Shown here: positions 1 to 10,584 of the stretch, piece after piece
Layout of the letters: each line of letters starts with the position of its first letter
Position numbering within the stretch: position 1 is the first letter of the stretch
NCBI GenBank assembly: GCA_030068145.1
Contig: JAPJBO010000079.1
Coordinates: 124,001-188,000, forward strand
Direction: 5' to 3'
Origin: Diplonema papillatum
Taxonomy: Eukaryota > Euglenozoa > Diplonemea > Diplonemida > Diplonemidae
DNA: 64,000 nucleotides
The notes under the pieces: generated by a model
What the model was told of the DNA's origin: nothing
What the model saw: the letters and a program-made list of their open reading frames with translations, nothing else
Databases searched by the model: none
Translations under genes and position numbers: made by a program

Positions 1-51
1 TTCTCGTGAACGGCTCGCTTCCTTGCCCTTAGAGTTCAGCGTCCGTTTGAT

Positions 52-384
52 CTATCTGTTTCGATACCGTGTTGTAAGTAGATCCAGCGTGTTAGAGATA
101 CAATCACCTTTCCATCCGTTCCTTTGGCAGCCACCGAAAAAGCCACCGAGGCGCTGTTGAAGCAGTTGACGAGCTAAGACGCCAGCTGCAGCCGTCAGAC
201 CTGAAATGCCGACACCGAACCCAATGGATTTGCCGCGCCCGTTAAATCGACGACTGGGGCGCGATATGTCCGCAGCATGAAGCTGCGGACATCTCCTGCA
301 CACGTGTCGACCCAAAGTCCTACGAGCGCCGTTATTCGCCGCCGCTGTCGACCCAGGAAACGTTGCGTCCCGGCTAGTCGTCAC
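52..384 (-). CDS. possible first exon of a small membrane protein (hypothetical)
   Basis: An open frame of about 110 codons starts with ATG at 384 and reads leftward. The N-terminal half is Arg-rich with several Ser/Ala residues, as in mitochondrial presequences. It is followed by a glycine-rich hydrophobic stretch (about residues 53-70) that could be one membrane span. A GT at the end of a Lys-rich stretch near residue 92 could be a splice donor, after which the reading looks non-coding. Against it, an 11-bp perfect inverted repeat at 266-292 lies inside the frame and I recognise no family. If real, it is transcribed divergently from the WW gene at 782. Confidence 0.28.
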   Translation of the reverse strand: MTTSRDATFPGSTAAANNGARRTLGRHVCRRCPQLHAADISRPSRRFNGRGKSIGFGVGISGLTAAAGVLARQLLQQRLGGFFGGCQRNGWKGDCISNTLDLLTTRYRNR

Positions 385-652
385 GCCTTCTGCTGAAACG
401 CATGTGAACGTGACTGTGGGCCCTCCATCACGACATACTTGCTACGCGGGCTCCGGGCAAATTGGAAAAACGTCTGCGCGCTTGCATGTCGAATCTGAGC
501 ACTCTGTGAGCATCGTCAAAGCGTGCCCATCGATAGTAGAAAGAGTCGCTGCTCATGGGGACTTGCCGGCCAGAATAGGCGGTGCGCCCTTTGGCAGCAA
601 CACAGCGTCCGCGTCCCCTTCGCTCGTTTCTTTATTCTATCCGCGGCATTTC

Positions 653-672
653 TTTTTTTTTTTTTTTTTTTT
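653..672 (+). promoter_or_regulatory. 20-nt poly-T tract upstream of WW-domain gene
   Basis: An uninterrupted run of 20 T lies 109 nt before the ATG at 782. A similar run of 21 T (5265-5285) lies 187 nt before the kelch gene. Both are followed within 25 nt by an A-rich run. They could be promoter elements, or polypyrimidine tracts for an upstream 3' splice site. The function is inferred. Confidence 0.35.
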
Positions 673-781
673 GGGCAAAAAAGGCCGCCGCGCGACAACC
701 ACTCTCCTCACTCTTCTCCTGGGCAGTCACACCGGTTCGCACTCCCTTTTTTCATCACACGAAATAATCGCTGGTTCTGCG

Positions 782-1540
782 ATGAGCGAAGCCGAGCTGG
801 CGGGCGTGATGGAGCAAGGCGAACCCGCTGACGGGCGGGACGTCGACGCCGGCGGCGAGTGCGACGACGAAGACGAGCAGCCCGTGTTCTGCCCCGGCCG
901 CATCGTCCGCGTCGCGGGCGGGCCGGCGGCCGGCAGCCACGGCGAGGTGCTCGACCGCGACGACAGCGGCAACGTGACCGTCATGTTCAACGACTGGCTC
1001 GGCGGGGAGCAGCTGGTGCGCGAAGACCAGCTGGTAGCGACGCCGTGGCACAAGGCGCTGAGCAACAGCACTTCGCCCGGGGACCACTACTGGTACAACT
1101 ACGACTCCGGCGCCTCCGTGTGGGAAGAGCCCGCGGAGGTCAAAAACGTCAACAGCCCCGCCGCTTCGACACCCACCGACTCGAACGACCCGGCGACCGC
1201 GCAGCCGAGCAACGAGACGAGCTGCACGTCGAGCGATTACGACGCGGACCCGCAGCCGGCGACCAAAAAGCGGAGCCTCTGCGCGGCGGCGGCGGACGCG
1301 CCGGGCCTCAGCAAGGAGGAGGAGCTCAACCAGCTGCGGCAGCGGCTCCTCGAGCTCGAGCGCGCGAAGAAGCGGAAGCTGAACAGGGACGCCGACGAGC
1401 GGCCGCGCCAGCACCCGGCTGACGAGCTCCCGGACGCCGCGAAAGAGTCGGCGGAGGCTGCTGCCCAGGAGCCGGAGTACACCGGCAAAGCGAACGTGGA
1501 AGTCGTTCTCCAGTCGCGCACGGTTCTCGATCAGAGATTG
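782..1540 (+). CDS. WW-domain / KOW-like protein, first exon
   Basis: The 253 codons from ATG 782 form one GC-rich open frame. Residues 1-35 are acidic. Residues 37-86 look like a KOW/Tudor-like small beta barrel (a G-x-I-V-x-V start, a Gly-rich turn, then a strand with V-x-V-x-F). Residues 88-117 resemble a WW domain, with the aromatic block WYNY and a closing VWEEP. Residues 170-210 are charged with heptad-spaced Leu, a likely coiled coil. WW domains bind proline motifs, so a nuclear adaptor role in splicing or transcription is plausible but inferred. At 1541 the frame runs into GTATGG, matching the window's other donors, and becomes non-coding. The exon is taken to end in phase 0 after LDQRL. 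The rest of the gene is not securely located. An in-frame start at 404 exists but its leader is low-complexity, so 782 is preferred. Confidence 0.72.
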
Positions 1541-1566
1541 GTATGGTGTCCTTCCGAGTTCTTAAT

Positions 1567-1625
1567 GCATGGTTGGTACTAAAAAAGTAGTGGCAGCGCA
1601 CTACACTAAATTTACCAAGCTTGCG
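1567..1625 (+). repeat. dispersed repeat, TTGGCAGCG family
   Basis: About 55 bp here (a GGTTGGTACTAAAAA block, then a GGCAGCGCACTAC block) recurs at 35248-35303. The GGCAGCG core recurs at 43290-43310 and in inverted form near 51530-51550. This is a short interspersed repeat of unknown type. Confidence 0.5.
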
Positions 1626-2384
1626 CTATGTTACCGATGCCCTGTATTCGCTCGCGTGGATACGCACAAAGATTTCCGTTCCGGAACTGCGGCCTCGTTT
1701 TAACGTGGCTCCCTCCTAGCAAACGTGGCTCCCTCTCAGCGAGAGTTGTGTCCACGTGGGGTGCGCGTGTGCGCGGGGGAACGACTTCCTCCTGTCGGAT
1801 TGTCTTGCCGCCCACTTGTGTGTCTCGTCTGTCAATAACACTAATTCTACCTGCTCGGCTCACAGTCTCAACAAGGGACGAAGTCTTTCCTGCATTACCT
1901 CGGTACGTCTAGCACCACAACTTCCCACACAGACTGCGCTTCTTCCGAAAGAGCACGGACTCAAGGCGATCCCCCACCTGTCAGTCCCGCTTGTGGACTA
2001 GTCCGAGCACTCGGGTTCCAGTGCAGCGACTGTTCTGTTTCCGACGGGAGAAAAGGCGTCGGGCCGCCCCGCAGTCCCAAGCCGGCGCGCGGCTCCAGGG
2101 TTCGCTGCTGGGGAAGTTGCTCGTGCCTCCCGGGGCGCGCGTGTGAAGACGCAGATGAGGGCCGCCAGACTGCGTGCCTCCGCTGGATACATGCATCCGG
2201 AGTTGGTGCCTGTATCCTTTGAGCAAGGCACCGCACCCCCCGGCGGGCTGCGCGGTGCGCACCGTAATACCTGCTGCAACCCCCCCGCCGGCAGCGGTGC
2301 CTTGCGAACGTAGACCTGCGGCAAACGCCGCCGACCGGGGACGATCCGGCGCGCGCTTTCGATCAACCACCGACGAATGGCCAT

Positions 2385-2510
2385 CTGCGAAAACCGTTTG
2401 CTGGGCGCAAGTCGGCAGCTTGCGCTGATTACGGCCCTGCCGTTTGTACACACCGCCCGTCGTTGCTACCGATTGGCTGTGGGATAGTGCTCGGGGTCTT
2501 TCTTGGCAAC
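2385..2510 (+). rRNA. 18S rRNA fragment (3' domain, decoding-site region), probably a pseudogene
   Basis: Positions 2402-2480 contain a GCGCAAGT...CAGCTTGCGCTGATTAC helix followed by TTTGTACACACCGCCCGTCG and then ACCGATTGG. This is the near-universal 3' segment of small-subunit rRNA around helices 43-44. Known 18S genes continue to GTCGTAACAAGG about 100-150 nt later, and that signature is absent, as are ITS and 5.8S. Upstream sequence to about 2240 shows only vague resemblance (a GGGCTGCGCG...GCGC block may correspond to the usual GGGCTGCACGCGCGC). I read it as a truncated, diverged 18S copy. A genuine fragmented rRNA gene is less likely but not excluded. Confidence 0.72.
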
Positions 2511-2751
2511 AAGTTCAGCGCCCGAATCCAAGGCGCGCCTACTAAACAGCAGCCGCGCGTTGCTGCCCAACCTGCAATGCTGCTTGCAGCATGGAACCGC
2601 TGCGGGCGGCACTTGACCGCTGCCAACGAGAACCAATCACTCCCCCCCGCGCTCAGTCCGGGGGTGGCCAAGAAATTAGCGGTTTTGGATCTCGAACGGC
2701 ACGCGCCTCGCCAGTAAGGTTAGCACCCACCCCTCCCCTTGATGCTAGCAT

Positions 2752-2812
2752 CAAACATGCATGAGAGGCAGTGTTCTGCCTGAACATTAAACTAAGTTTT
2801 CCCCCCCGCAAT
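2752..2812 (+). repeat. CATGAGAGGCAG stem-loop / CTAAG-pyrimidine repeat, copy 1
   Basis: The copy runs ATGCATGAGAGGCAG, a loop, CTGCCTGAACATTAAACTAAG, then TTTTCCCCCCC. Relatives lie at 12461-12505, 29511-29530, 29935-29985, 29999-30040, 56930-56985 and 61082-61140, and a partial one at 12965-13000. The AGGCAG/CTGCCT arms can form a hairpin. The CTAAG plus pyrimidine run resembles a branch point and polypyrimidine tract. Confidence 0.55.
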
Positions 2813-2977
2813 TGGAAAACCCTCCAGGGCGGGCGAACTTTGATTATCCGAAGCTGAATCGGAGGGTGCGCCAACCGTTTGAGGTCGCTGATTTCCTCCT
2901 AACGAGGATCCGGGGTCAAATGTGCTTGCGGGGACCCGAAAATCAGCTGGGCAAAGAGGGCTGGCGGCGAGGTCAGT

Positions 2978-3275
2978 CACTATACACGGCGGACTCCCCC
3001 ACTGGTTGGGGGAGTGAATGCGGGAGTGAAAACGCGCGGGAGCGATTTTGCGCAAAATCAACGCGAGTTTCGCCTGTTTTTGGCACCAAAAAATGGCGAA
3101 AGTGCTGCTCCCCGCATTGCGGGGGGAATACTCCCGCATGTCGCAGACGTGAACGGATGGTGCGACGCTCCCGCGTTGCGGGTGGAAACGCGAAAAAGTA
3201 AGAAAACAATACCGACCGCACGCAAACCACCGCACGAACACTCCCCCATGCGGTGGGGAAGTCTGCCGTGTAGTG
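2978..3275 (+). mobile_element. MITE-like element with about 37-bp terminal inverted repeats
   Basis: The ends 2978-3018 (CACTATACACGGCGGACTCC...) and 3239-3275 (...GTCTGCCGTGTAGTG) are imperfect reverse complements over about 37 bp. The interior has further GCGGGAGTG/CACTCCCGC half-sites. There is no transposase frame. A short relative with the same GCGGGAGTG words is at 24286-24395. This fits a non-autonomous DNA transposon. Confidence 0.6.
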
Positions 3276-3687
3276 AAGGTTTTCCACGTCCGTCGCCTTC
3301 GAACGGCAAGCCGGCACACTAAAATGTGCGGACTACCATCCGCGCTCTTGCTCACAGCGCACGCAGCGTGTACCAAAAACAATAACGCGTCTAGCCCTTG
3401 TCCGTGCGTTCCTTGGTCCCCATACCCCCCCCCACCTGTACCAGCGTCTGGTTATTCAGGGCCCACCTCGGCGGCAATTTTGTCAATGCGACGCCCAGTG
3501 GCTCGTCATTCAACACCCGAACTCCTCTGTTTTTCTCGGTCCATCTTCTGTCTTTTGTGGATGCATGCGCGCCTCGTGTTCTGCGTCAGCTTACGCTGTA
3601 CCGAGGATCTGGAGTCAAAAACGTACCCCGAGATACGGTGGTCTGTTTGTGGGTGTCCGGTATTCCGAAACCAAAAGCGTATTTCAA

Positions 3688-3801
3688 GACACTGTCAGAT
3701 GGTAGTTGCCTCAGGTCTTTCTCGATCTACCGAGCCAGACGGCAGACACTGTCAGATGGTAGTTGCCTCAGGTCTTTCTCGATCTACCGAGCCAGACGGC
3801 A
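3688..3801 (+). repeat. 57-bp tandem duplication (two units)
   Basis: Two perfect or near-perfect 57-bp units start with GACACTGTCAGATGGTAG at 3688 and 3745. The unit length is a multiple of three and both copies are open in one frame, but the surrounding frame has no start or known homology. Confidence 0.8.
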
Positions 3802-4373
3802 GGAGTGTAGTACATGATCATCAAATGTGTACTGCAAGCCTTTTGCAGTACACTTTTGAGCAAGACACCGCGGTTGGATTGTGCTTTTGAATCCTGTCTT
3901 CCCATTACCGGGCACTCCGATCAGACTGAGGGACCCCCTGCCCAGCTCGTCCGAGCTGGCGTCAACCAAAGGAGCGCCGCGTCGGGAAATAGCCGTCCCT
4001 CGTCTGTGCTGCAGCGCTGCGGTGAAGACCACCGCTGCCAGCGTATTGCGTATCCGCACCGACAACGATGCAATCAATTACCCCCACGACCCTGTGCCCT
4101 CTACGACTCGGTCAATGCAGCGGTATTTCAGTTCACCAAATCTAGTTGACCGGCGCACCCGAGGGGCTGTTCCGTCCTTGTTGAATTGCACCTTCCGCTG
4201 GTGAGTTGTGAGACATTCAAGCCCCGGAGGGAGCCGCCGATCCATGAGAGTGAACGTGCTCAATACGTGCCCGAGGCTAATCAGGCAGAGAATCTTCTGT
4301 TACCTACCCCCCATGTCCGCGTCGCCTCCACCTTCCTTGTATTGTGCCTGTCCGCCCTGCCGGCACACGACAG

Positions 4374-4513
4374 CTAATTGCATCAAAGCTCTTGCCGCTG
4401 GCCGGAGCACCCCCGACAGCGCCCACTCCGGCGCCGTCACCCACTGCAGCGGATCTGCAACCTGCAACGCCCCTCCGGAGCGGCTTGCACCCGCCTGCAG
4501 TACGAAGAGAAGT
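4374..4513 (+). CDS. candidate internal exon, Pro/Ala-rich (low confidence)
   Basis: After a CGACAG acceptor at 4373, a frame rich in Pro, Ala and Thr (LIASKLLPLAGAPP..., about 46 codons) has GC-ending codons like the surrounding genes. It would follow the WW exon in phase 0. The only donor nearby is GTGAGG at about 4514, unlike the GTNTG donors elsewhere, and a dispersed repeat starts directly after. It could be the second exon of the WW gene or a chance open frame. Confidence 0.2.
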
Positions 4514-4514
4514 G

Positions 4515-4580
4515 AGGAGACCGGAAACTCCCTGGAGAGATGGTCCCCTGCACTCTAACTCGTCTCTCTCTCTCTCTGCT
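4515..4580 (+). repeat. dispersed repeat GGAGAGATGGTCC...CTCTAACTCGTC, copy 1
   Basis: About 60 bp ending in a (TC)n tract recurs at 56712-56780 and, more diverged, at 37390-37445. All three share ACCGGAAACTCC-like, GGAGAGATGGTCCC and GCACTCTAACTCGTCTCTC blocks. Confidence 0.6.
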
Positions 4581-4835
4581 CTTGCTTACCCTGCCAATAC
4601 AATTGTTGCCATGTCAAAGAGGCGTTTGGGACACTGGCGAACAAACAGATTCCGGGTCTTTTTTACACCGCAAGCGGATCGAGGTGCCCGTCGCAAGTTA
4701 GGCAGATGCATGGTCCCTCCCGCCCCCCCCAATTTACCTCTCTGGTCAAAAGTCTATCTTATTTGCATCTACTTGACCGCGGTTATTCCTTTTCATCGGG
4801 AATTTCTACGTTCCTCATTCGGTGTGTGGCTGGAC

Positions 4836-4895
4836 TCCGCCGTGGATGTTGTTAACTCCAGCTTCTGAGGCTGTACTCCGCCGTGGATGTCGTTA
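4836..4895 (+). repeat. short tandem duplication with CTCCGCCGTGGATG
   Basis: CTCCGCCGTGGATGTTGTTAA is followed about 45 bp later by CTCCGCCGTGGATGTCGTTAA. Between them lies CTCCAGCTTCTGAGGCTG, which is the terminal inverted repeat word of the 42.65-kb MITE. Confidence 0.55.
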
Positions 4896-5264
4896 AGTGT
4901 TTCAGGGCCGTAGTTTCTTGGTGTATCCCTGTGAAAATCGCGTAAAATATATAATTCTAACCCATTTCCTCGTGTCCAGTCTCCGACCCGAATCTTCAAA
5001 AGAACCCCGCATGTCAGTCGGAGACTCAAGAACGCCGCCTTCTTAACTCTAAAAAAAACCCGCCAATAAAAGGAATCGACCGCCTCTGGGTGGGCTAGTC
5101 TGACACTTGGTGTCGTTGGGGGGAAGGAGGGGAAAAAAAAGAAAAGCGGGCGACGATCGCAACATCGACGACGTGCGCGTTCATCGGCCGCAGCTGCCCG
5201 TCCCGGGTCTCTTCAGGGGGGTGTGGGGAAGTTGGCGGGGCTGCTGCCCGTGTGCGACCGAGGG

Positions 5265-5285
5265 TTTTTTTTTTTTTTTTTTTTT
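5265..5285 (+). promoter_or_regulatory. 21-nt poly-T tract upstream of kelch gene
   Basis: A run of 21 T sits 187 nt before ATG 5473, paralleling the tract before the gene at 782. The function is unknown. Confidence 0.35.
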
Positions 5286-5472
5286 GCCTGCTCAAAAACG
5301 GACCTGGCGCTTCCTTTTGTTTGTGTGCGCACGTACGGTTCCGCTCGATAGCTCGAGAGAAGAGGTTGACGAGACGAGGAACCGCGTTCTTCCGGATTCG
5401 CCGCTCCTCCGGCAGTGACGTTGGGACGCGTTCACAGTGTCTCAGTGACCCCGGGGCGGGGCGTAGTGACGA

Positions 5473-8104
5473 ATGGGGCTCAATGGCGACGTTCGGCCGG
5501 CGAGCCAGCCGCCGCCCCCGCCGATGCGTTGGATGCGGCCCAACGTGAAAGGCAGCCGGCCCAGCCCCCGCTACTTCCACGCGATGACCGCCATCGGCGA
5601 CGCGGTGGTGATCTTCGGCGGGAAGGACGACCACTCGCGGTTCACGGACGTGCACGTCTTCAACAAGGAACCGAGGCGGGCGCTCTGGACGCAGCCGCAC
5701 ATACGTGGCATGGCCCCGAAGCCGCGTTCCGCACACTCCATCAACGTCGTTGGGATGCGCATCTACGTCTTCGGGGGGCATCGGGACGGGGAGAAGTTTA
5801 ACGACATCCACATCCTCGACACCACCAGCATGTCGTGGTCGTGCCCGAAGACGAAAGGGGTCCCGCCGGGCAAGCGAAACGCCCACGCCACAGCGACGCA
5901 TAAAGATAGCTTGATGATCTTCGGCGGATTCGACGGCGAAAGCTGCAACGACCTGCACGTCTTCGATACCCGCACTTTAACCTGGACGCAACCCAACTGC
6001 CGGGGGGAAGCGCCGCCTCGCAGGTGCTGTCACACATTCACTCTGGTTGCCGACAGGCTGTGGGTCTTCGCGGGGAAGAACAACGATTCGGGCGGGGTCA
6101 TTGAAAGGTACAACGACATCATCTCCCTCGAGCCTGAGTCGTTCACGTGGAGCAACCACGCGTCGCGTGTCACCGGAGCCGTCCCTTCCCGGCGGAATGC
6201 CCACACCGCGTGCGCCTACAAACACTACCTCCTCATCTTCGGCGGCTTCGACGGCGACTCCTGCAACGATCTCTACCTCTTCAACACCGAAACGTACTTC
6301 TGGGAAGAGGTGTGTTACCTCTTGTCGTTTTAATTGTCGTCTTGAACGAAAAAAAGTAACAACGCGCTCGGCGCTTTGGCTCGGCGAAACCGTGTCGAGG
6401 TAGTCCAGTGTTCGTTCAGACTGTTTGACTACAGAGAGTTCTTTGAATGCCGGATGAAAAAAAAACACGGACCACCGAAGCACTGGCTGGTTCTCTCAGC
6501 GTCTACACCAAGTGGCGTGCGAGAGCTATCGTCAGAGCAAGACTTTTTTCACCAAGTTCCCCCCTCAGAAGCGGGCCAGGTGCGAGCGATTGATGAGGGG
6601 CGACGGCAATGACGTCAGCCACACGTTCGTGCCTGTGGTCTCGCTTTTGCCTCGATCGTGCAGACTCCTCATTCTTCTCGTTGCTGCCTTTCGCGGGCGA
6701 ATGATGAGGGCGCTATTACGGCCGGACTCAGCCCTGCAAACGTTCATTCGCCGAAGCGTCACCGAGACTTTAAACCCCGCAGCATTCCACAACAAAAAGC
6801 GTGGGGGGCCCAAGACTAAATTCAAAGCGAATTTCTTCTTGGTGTCGGTCGCAACACTTACAAACATGGCTAGCCGTAGTTAAAGTGAATACACATACCT
6901 ACTACCCTCATACCACCCGCCTCACAGCCTCAATGGTCAACCGGAGACCCTAAAACACCGAACCTCTAAACCACAATAAACGCGAAAAAAACCCACAGAT
7001 ATTCAGCCAGTCCGTTGCTCCGAGTGCGCGATACTGCCACTGCGCCGTGTCGTATCCGACTACCGAAGGTGTGTTGGCGTTTCTTTTGTTGCACTTCCGG
7101 CCAGAAGCCAGACAAGCAAAAACATTCCAGTGCATGAAGAGATAGCAACAGCGATGGTCGTAGTCACGTCGGCGTGAACAAGGTACCATCCAAAAGCCGG
7201 TCGTACGTGGACATCTTCAGACTGTCGGAGGAAAAAATGACCAACAAATTAGATGTCACACGACATCTGGGCTGATGGTCGCCGTACGGAAACTCTACAG
7301 AGCACTACGAGGCACTACAAAAACACGCAGGAGCCTGGACGGTGCTCGTTTTCGGCGGGTGCGACTCGGATCACAACTACTCGGACATTCAACAGCTGGA
7401 GATTGGCGGCAACACGAACATCGCGCAAAAAAGCTGCGAACTCGAGGCTGAAACAAAGAGGTTGCAAGCCATCGTCGACGCGCAGCAAGACACCATCAAC
7501 ACATTGAAATCCAAACGTATGCCCGCCTAACGTGAGACGAGAGGCGCCGGTTCACTCTCAATCATCAACCATAAACCACATTATGCAACATCAGTTTACC
7601 CTAACACTAAACGTACGTCTCGGGACCCACGCAGCTGGAAAGATCCAGAGGGTTTAAGCAGCATTAGTCAGCATCATTGATCAGTTGATGCTGCTCGTCC
7701 GTTACTTTATAACTTTGAAGGAACCGCGAATCAACTCTCTTTCCGCAACCTGCAGTCGAACAGCTTGACAATTTGAGCTCAACGAAGGGCAATGAGGACA
7801 ATGTGAGCGACGACGAAGACGAAGAAGCGGAGACTCGGTCGCGGAAGAAGAAGAAGAAGAAGGGAAAGCACCGGCGGCGGAAAAAGTCGAGCGACAACGA
7901 CGACTACGCGAGCCCGCCGGAGGGCGAGGCCGGCTTCTTCGACGACAAGGCGGACACGCAGCAGTCGAACCCATACGGCACGGGCCGCATGCAGCAGCCC
8001 CGGCCCCCGGCGCACCTCGCTCCTCTCAACATGGGCCGCCTGCCGCAGCAAAAACCCTTGAACCCGCTGGATGCGAGTCCGCCGCAGCCCAACAGCTACC
8101 CGAC
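5473..8104 (+). CDS. kelch-repeat protein with C-terminal coiled coil (four exons joined)
   Basis: Exons are 5473-6309, 6999-7068, 7331-7516 and 7756-8104. Reading phases agree at every junction (0, 1, 1, then 2). Exon 1 holds five kelch repeats, each with a hydrophobic-hydrophobic-FGG (once FAG) blade motif and a following Trp. Exons 2-3 complete a sixth repeat (SARYCHCAVSY, then VLVFGG). Exons 3-4 continue into a coiled coil (QDTINTLKSK / LEQLDNL), then a Lys/Arg-rich basic block and a Pro/Gln-rich tail. Six kelch blades make a beta propeller, usually a protein-interaction scaffold. The basic tail could bind nucleic acid or microtubules. Donors are GTGTGT, GTGTGT, GTATGC and GTATGC; acceptors end CACAG, CGCAG and TGCAG. 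Exon 2 could instead start at 7011, also in frame. The coding part given is 480 codons plus two bases; the last exon is uncertain. Confidence 0.8.
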
Positions 8105-8411
8105 GTATGCAACCCTCCTCCGTGGTAAAGAAAGGCGAAGCAATAAACACGTTGGCTAGCCAAAGTGGGTCACGTAGCGAAAAGCTGGCATAGTGTGGTA
8201 CTCATTTGCTTGCAAATGACTCCCCACAACGCAACAAGAAGACGCCAAAGTGAGAGTGAAAGAGTACGTACAGTAGTGAGTAGAGAAGAGAACGAGTGCA
8301 AAAGAACGGAGGTAGCACAAACTACCGGACCAGTTCCTTATTATCCCTCAAAACCAGCGCCAAGAACAACGATCCCCCGAGGTGAAGAAAGGCGTGACAA
8401 CTCTCTCGATA

Positions 8412-9330
8412 CCCGAACCCTGCCACCCGGGTGGCCCCAAAAAGCTCGGGAAATCCAGAACAACTAGTCGGATGCTCGTTTTGGCTGGAATAACAGCTGT
8501 AGAATGTGAAAACAAGGCAAAATCACCTCCACAAGGCAATTCCTTAAGGAAAACCATCAGAAACCCAAACCGCGTCCAAAACGGCCTCGTAGCATCTCGT
8601 GCGACCTTACCAATTGCATCTGCGCGGTTTCGTAATGCTGCAAGCACCTAATCCACTGGCACACATGCCCGGTCATGTCCTCTCTCCTCTTCCTGTGTGC
8701 TCCCGTCCACGAGAGCCCGCTCACGGGCGTCATCAGAGATGACTCGGGTAACCAGGAACCCGGACCCGAACCCTACCACGGGTGGCCCCAAAATGCTCGG
8801 GACATCCATAACAACTAGTCGGATGCTCGTTTAGGCTGGAATAATAGCTGTAGAATGTGAAAACAAGGCAAAACCACCTCCACAAGGCAATTCCTTAAGG
8901 AAAAAACATCAGAAACCCAAACCGCGTCCAAAAAGGCCTCGTAGCATCTCGTGCGACCTTACCAATTGCATCTGCGCGGTTTCGTAATGCTGCAAGCACC
9001 TCATCCACTGGCTCACATGCCGGTCATGTCCTCCACAAGCTCTCCTCTTCCTGCGTGCTCCCGTCCACGAGAGCCCTTTCACGGGCGTCATCAGAGATGA
9101 CTCGGGTCACCAGGAACCCGGACCCGAACCCTACCACACGGGTGGCCCCAAAATGCTCGGGACATCCAGAACAACTAGTCGGATGCTCGTTTAGGCTGGA
9201 ATAGTGGCTGCAGAACGTGAAAACAAGGCAAAACCACCTCCACAAGGCAATTCCTTAAGGGAAAACATCAGAAACCCAAACCGACCTTTCGCGCGGTTTC
9301 GTAATGCTGCAAGCACCTAATCCACAGGCG
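8412..9330 (+). repeat. about 355-bp satellite, 2.6 units, inside or after the last kelch intron
   Basis: Units start with CCCGAACCCT at 8412, 8765 and 9123 (spacing 353 and 358). Each holds ACAACTAGTCGGATGCTCG, AAGGCAATTCCTTAAGG and CACGAGAGCCC landmarks. The third unit has an internal deletion near 9285 and stops at about 9325. Confidence 0.85.
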
Positions 9331-10259
9331 CCTCAATTCCTTGCCGAAGTCGCTTTTTCCGCCGTTGACCCAGAAATCACCGACTTGAGCCTTCGCTCCG
9401 CGAAGGCGGGTGGTCCAGCCGGTGGTCGTACTGATTCGTGCTCGTTCTGAAGCGCATGGTAGTCGCCTAGCGACTAATGCCAGCCCATCGCTACAGATAG
9501 TCTGCGTTCTAACCTCAACGATCAGCCGTCTATCACAGGCTATCCGCAGTCCATCAGCAAGGGGTGGACCGGCTCAGTATCGCGAGTGACTCTTCTTCTG
9601 TTGCTAGGCCGATCTAGGCTTCAGCGGACCCGTTGGCCGTTTCCGGCTCAAAAAGCCGGGAAGCCGACCACCTTGCAATAGGAAATCCTGTTTTCAAAAG
9701 GAGCGAGGGTCCGGGAGCCGAAGATGTTTACTCCAATGAGACTTCCAAGGCTCTGCAGGACAGCAGCGGCGCAGTTGGTCGTCGTGGCTGGTTATGCTCA
9801 CATATCACCAGAGCCCGGCAGGCGAATGGAGATGCTTTGTCTCGCAATCGACGGAAAGCACCCGCCATCTTCGATCGTACGTGTCGTGCTCCCAGGCCGA
9901 GCCGGTCCGTCCCTATCTCTTGAAACTGCATCAAAGTACCTGCCGCTGTTTATCACAGTGAATCACGGTCCACCACGGTCTATCAGGTCCATTCCTAGTT
10001 TCTCGAGCTGCATCGAATTGCCCGGTGCTGTACTCTTCGGTCTATCACGGTCTATCAAGAGGGGATGGACCGGCTCACAGGCGTTGGCACTCATTCAAAG
10101 CATCGTCTTCGGGCGGCCGCTTTGCGTTCTTTCCCTTCCTCTGCTGATAGACTCTAGACAGCAGCAGGCAACTCTATGCAGTTCAGGACATGACCGGCTC
10201 AGATACAGATTTTGGGAGTCGGTGGATCCGGGGGCAGCGCCTCTCACTATTTTTCCCAG
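9331..10259 (+). other. non-coding, degenerate CGGTCTATCA repeats
   Basis: No convincing coding frame. The words GGTCTATCA and GGATGGACCGGCTCA recur at about 9527-9590, 9965-9990 and 10037-10078, suggesting an old degenerate repeat. If the exon at 10260 is real, this is intron. Confidence 0.45.
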
Positions 10260-10326
10260 TCTCAGCCCTATGCGGACAGCGGCAACTACCCCTCTGCAGA
10301 ATTCCCCGTACCGAGGTATTAATTGA
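10260..10326 (+). CDS. candidate terminal exon of the kelch gene
   Basis: A good acceptor (CTATTTTTCCCAG, ending 10259) is followed by a short frame. Joined to the phase-2 end at 8104, it reads a threonine, LSPMRTAATTPLQ and a few more residues to TGA at 10324. The alternative frame starting SQPYADSGNYPS resembles the exon-4 tail in composition but needs phase 0, which exon 4 cannot supply without another exon. Confidence 0.3.
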
Positions 10327-10584
10327 CAGGATAGTGCCGCCCTGGTATCACCCCTAGAGCACCCCATATTTAGGGATGTATGGACCATCCAGCATCACCA
10401 GCCCGGTAGATCGGAACTTCAGAGAACCCCCTATCTCCAAGGAAACCCTGAAACTGCCAATTTTCTTTGCCGAAAGCACAAAAAGCGAATCCTTTGTTTC
10501 GCTCTTTTTGACGCCATGCGTGAAAGTCAACGAGACAGGACTGCTGCTACAAGGCTCAGACCCAGCTACACTTCGACTTCAACA

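Noticed and set aside
9724-10326. 200-codon plus-strand frame
   Set aside because: It covers degenerate repeats with no coding bias. Only the last 67 bases were kept, as a possible exon.
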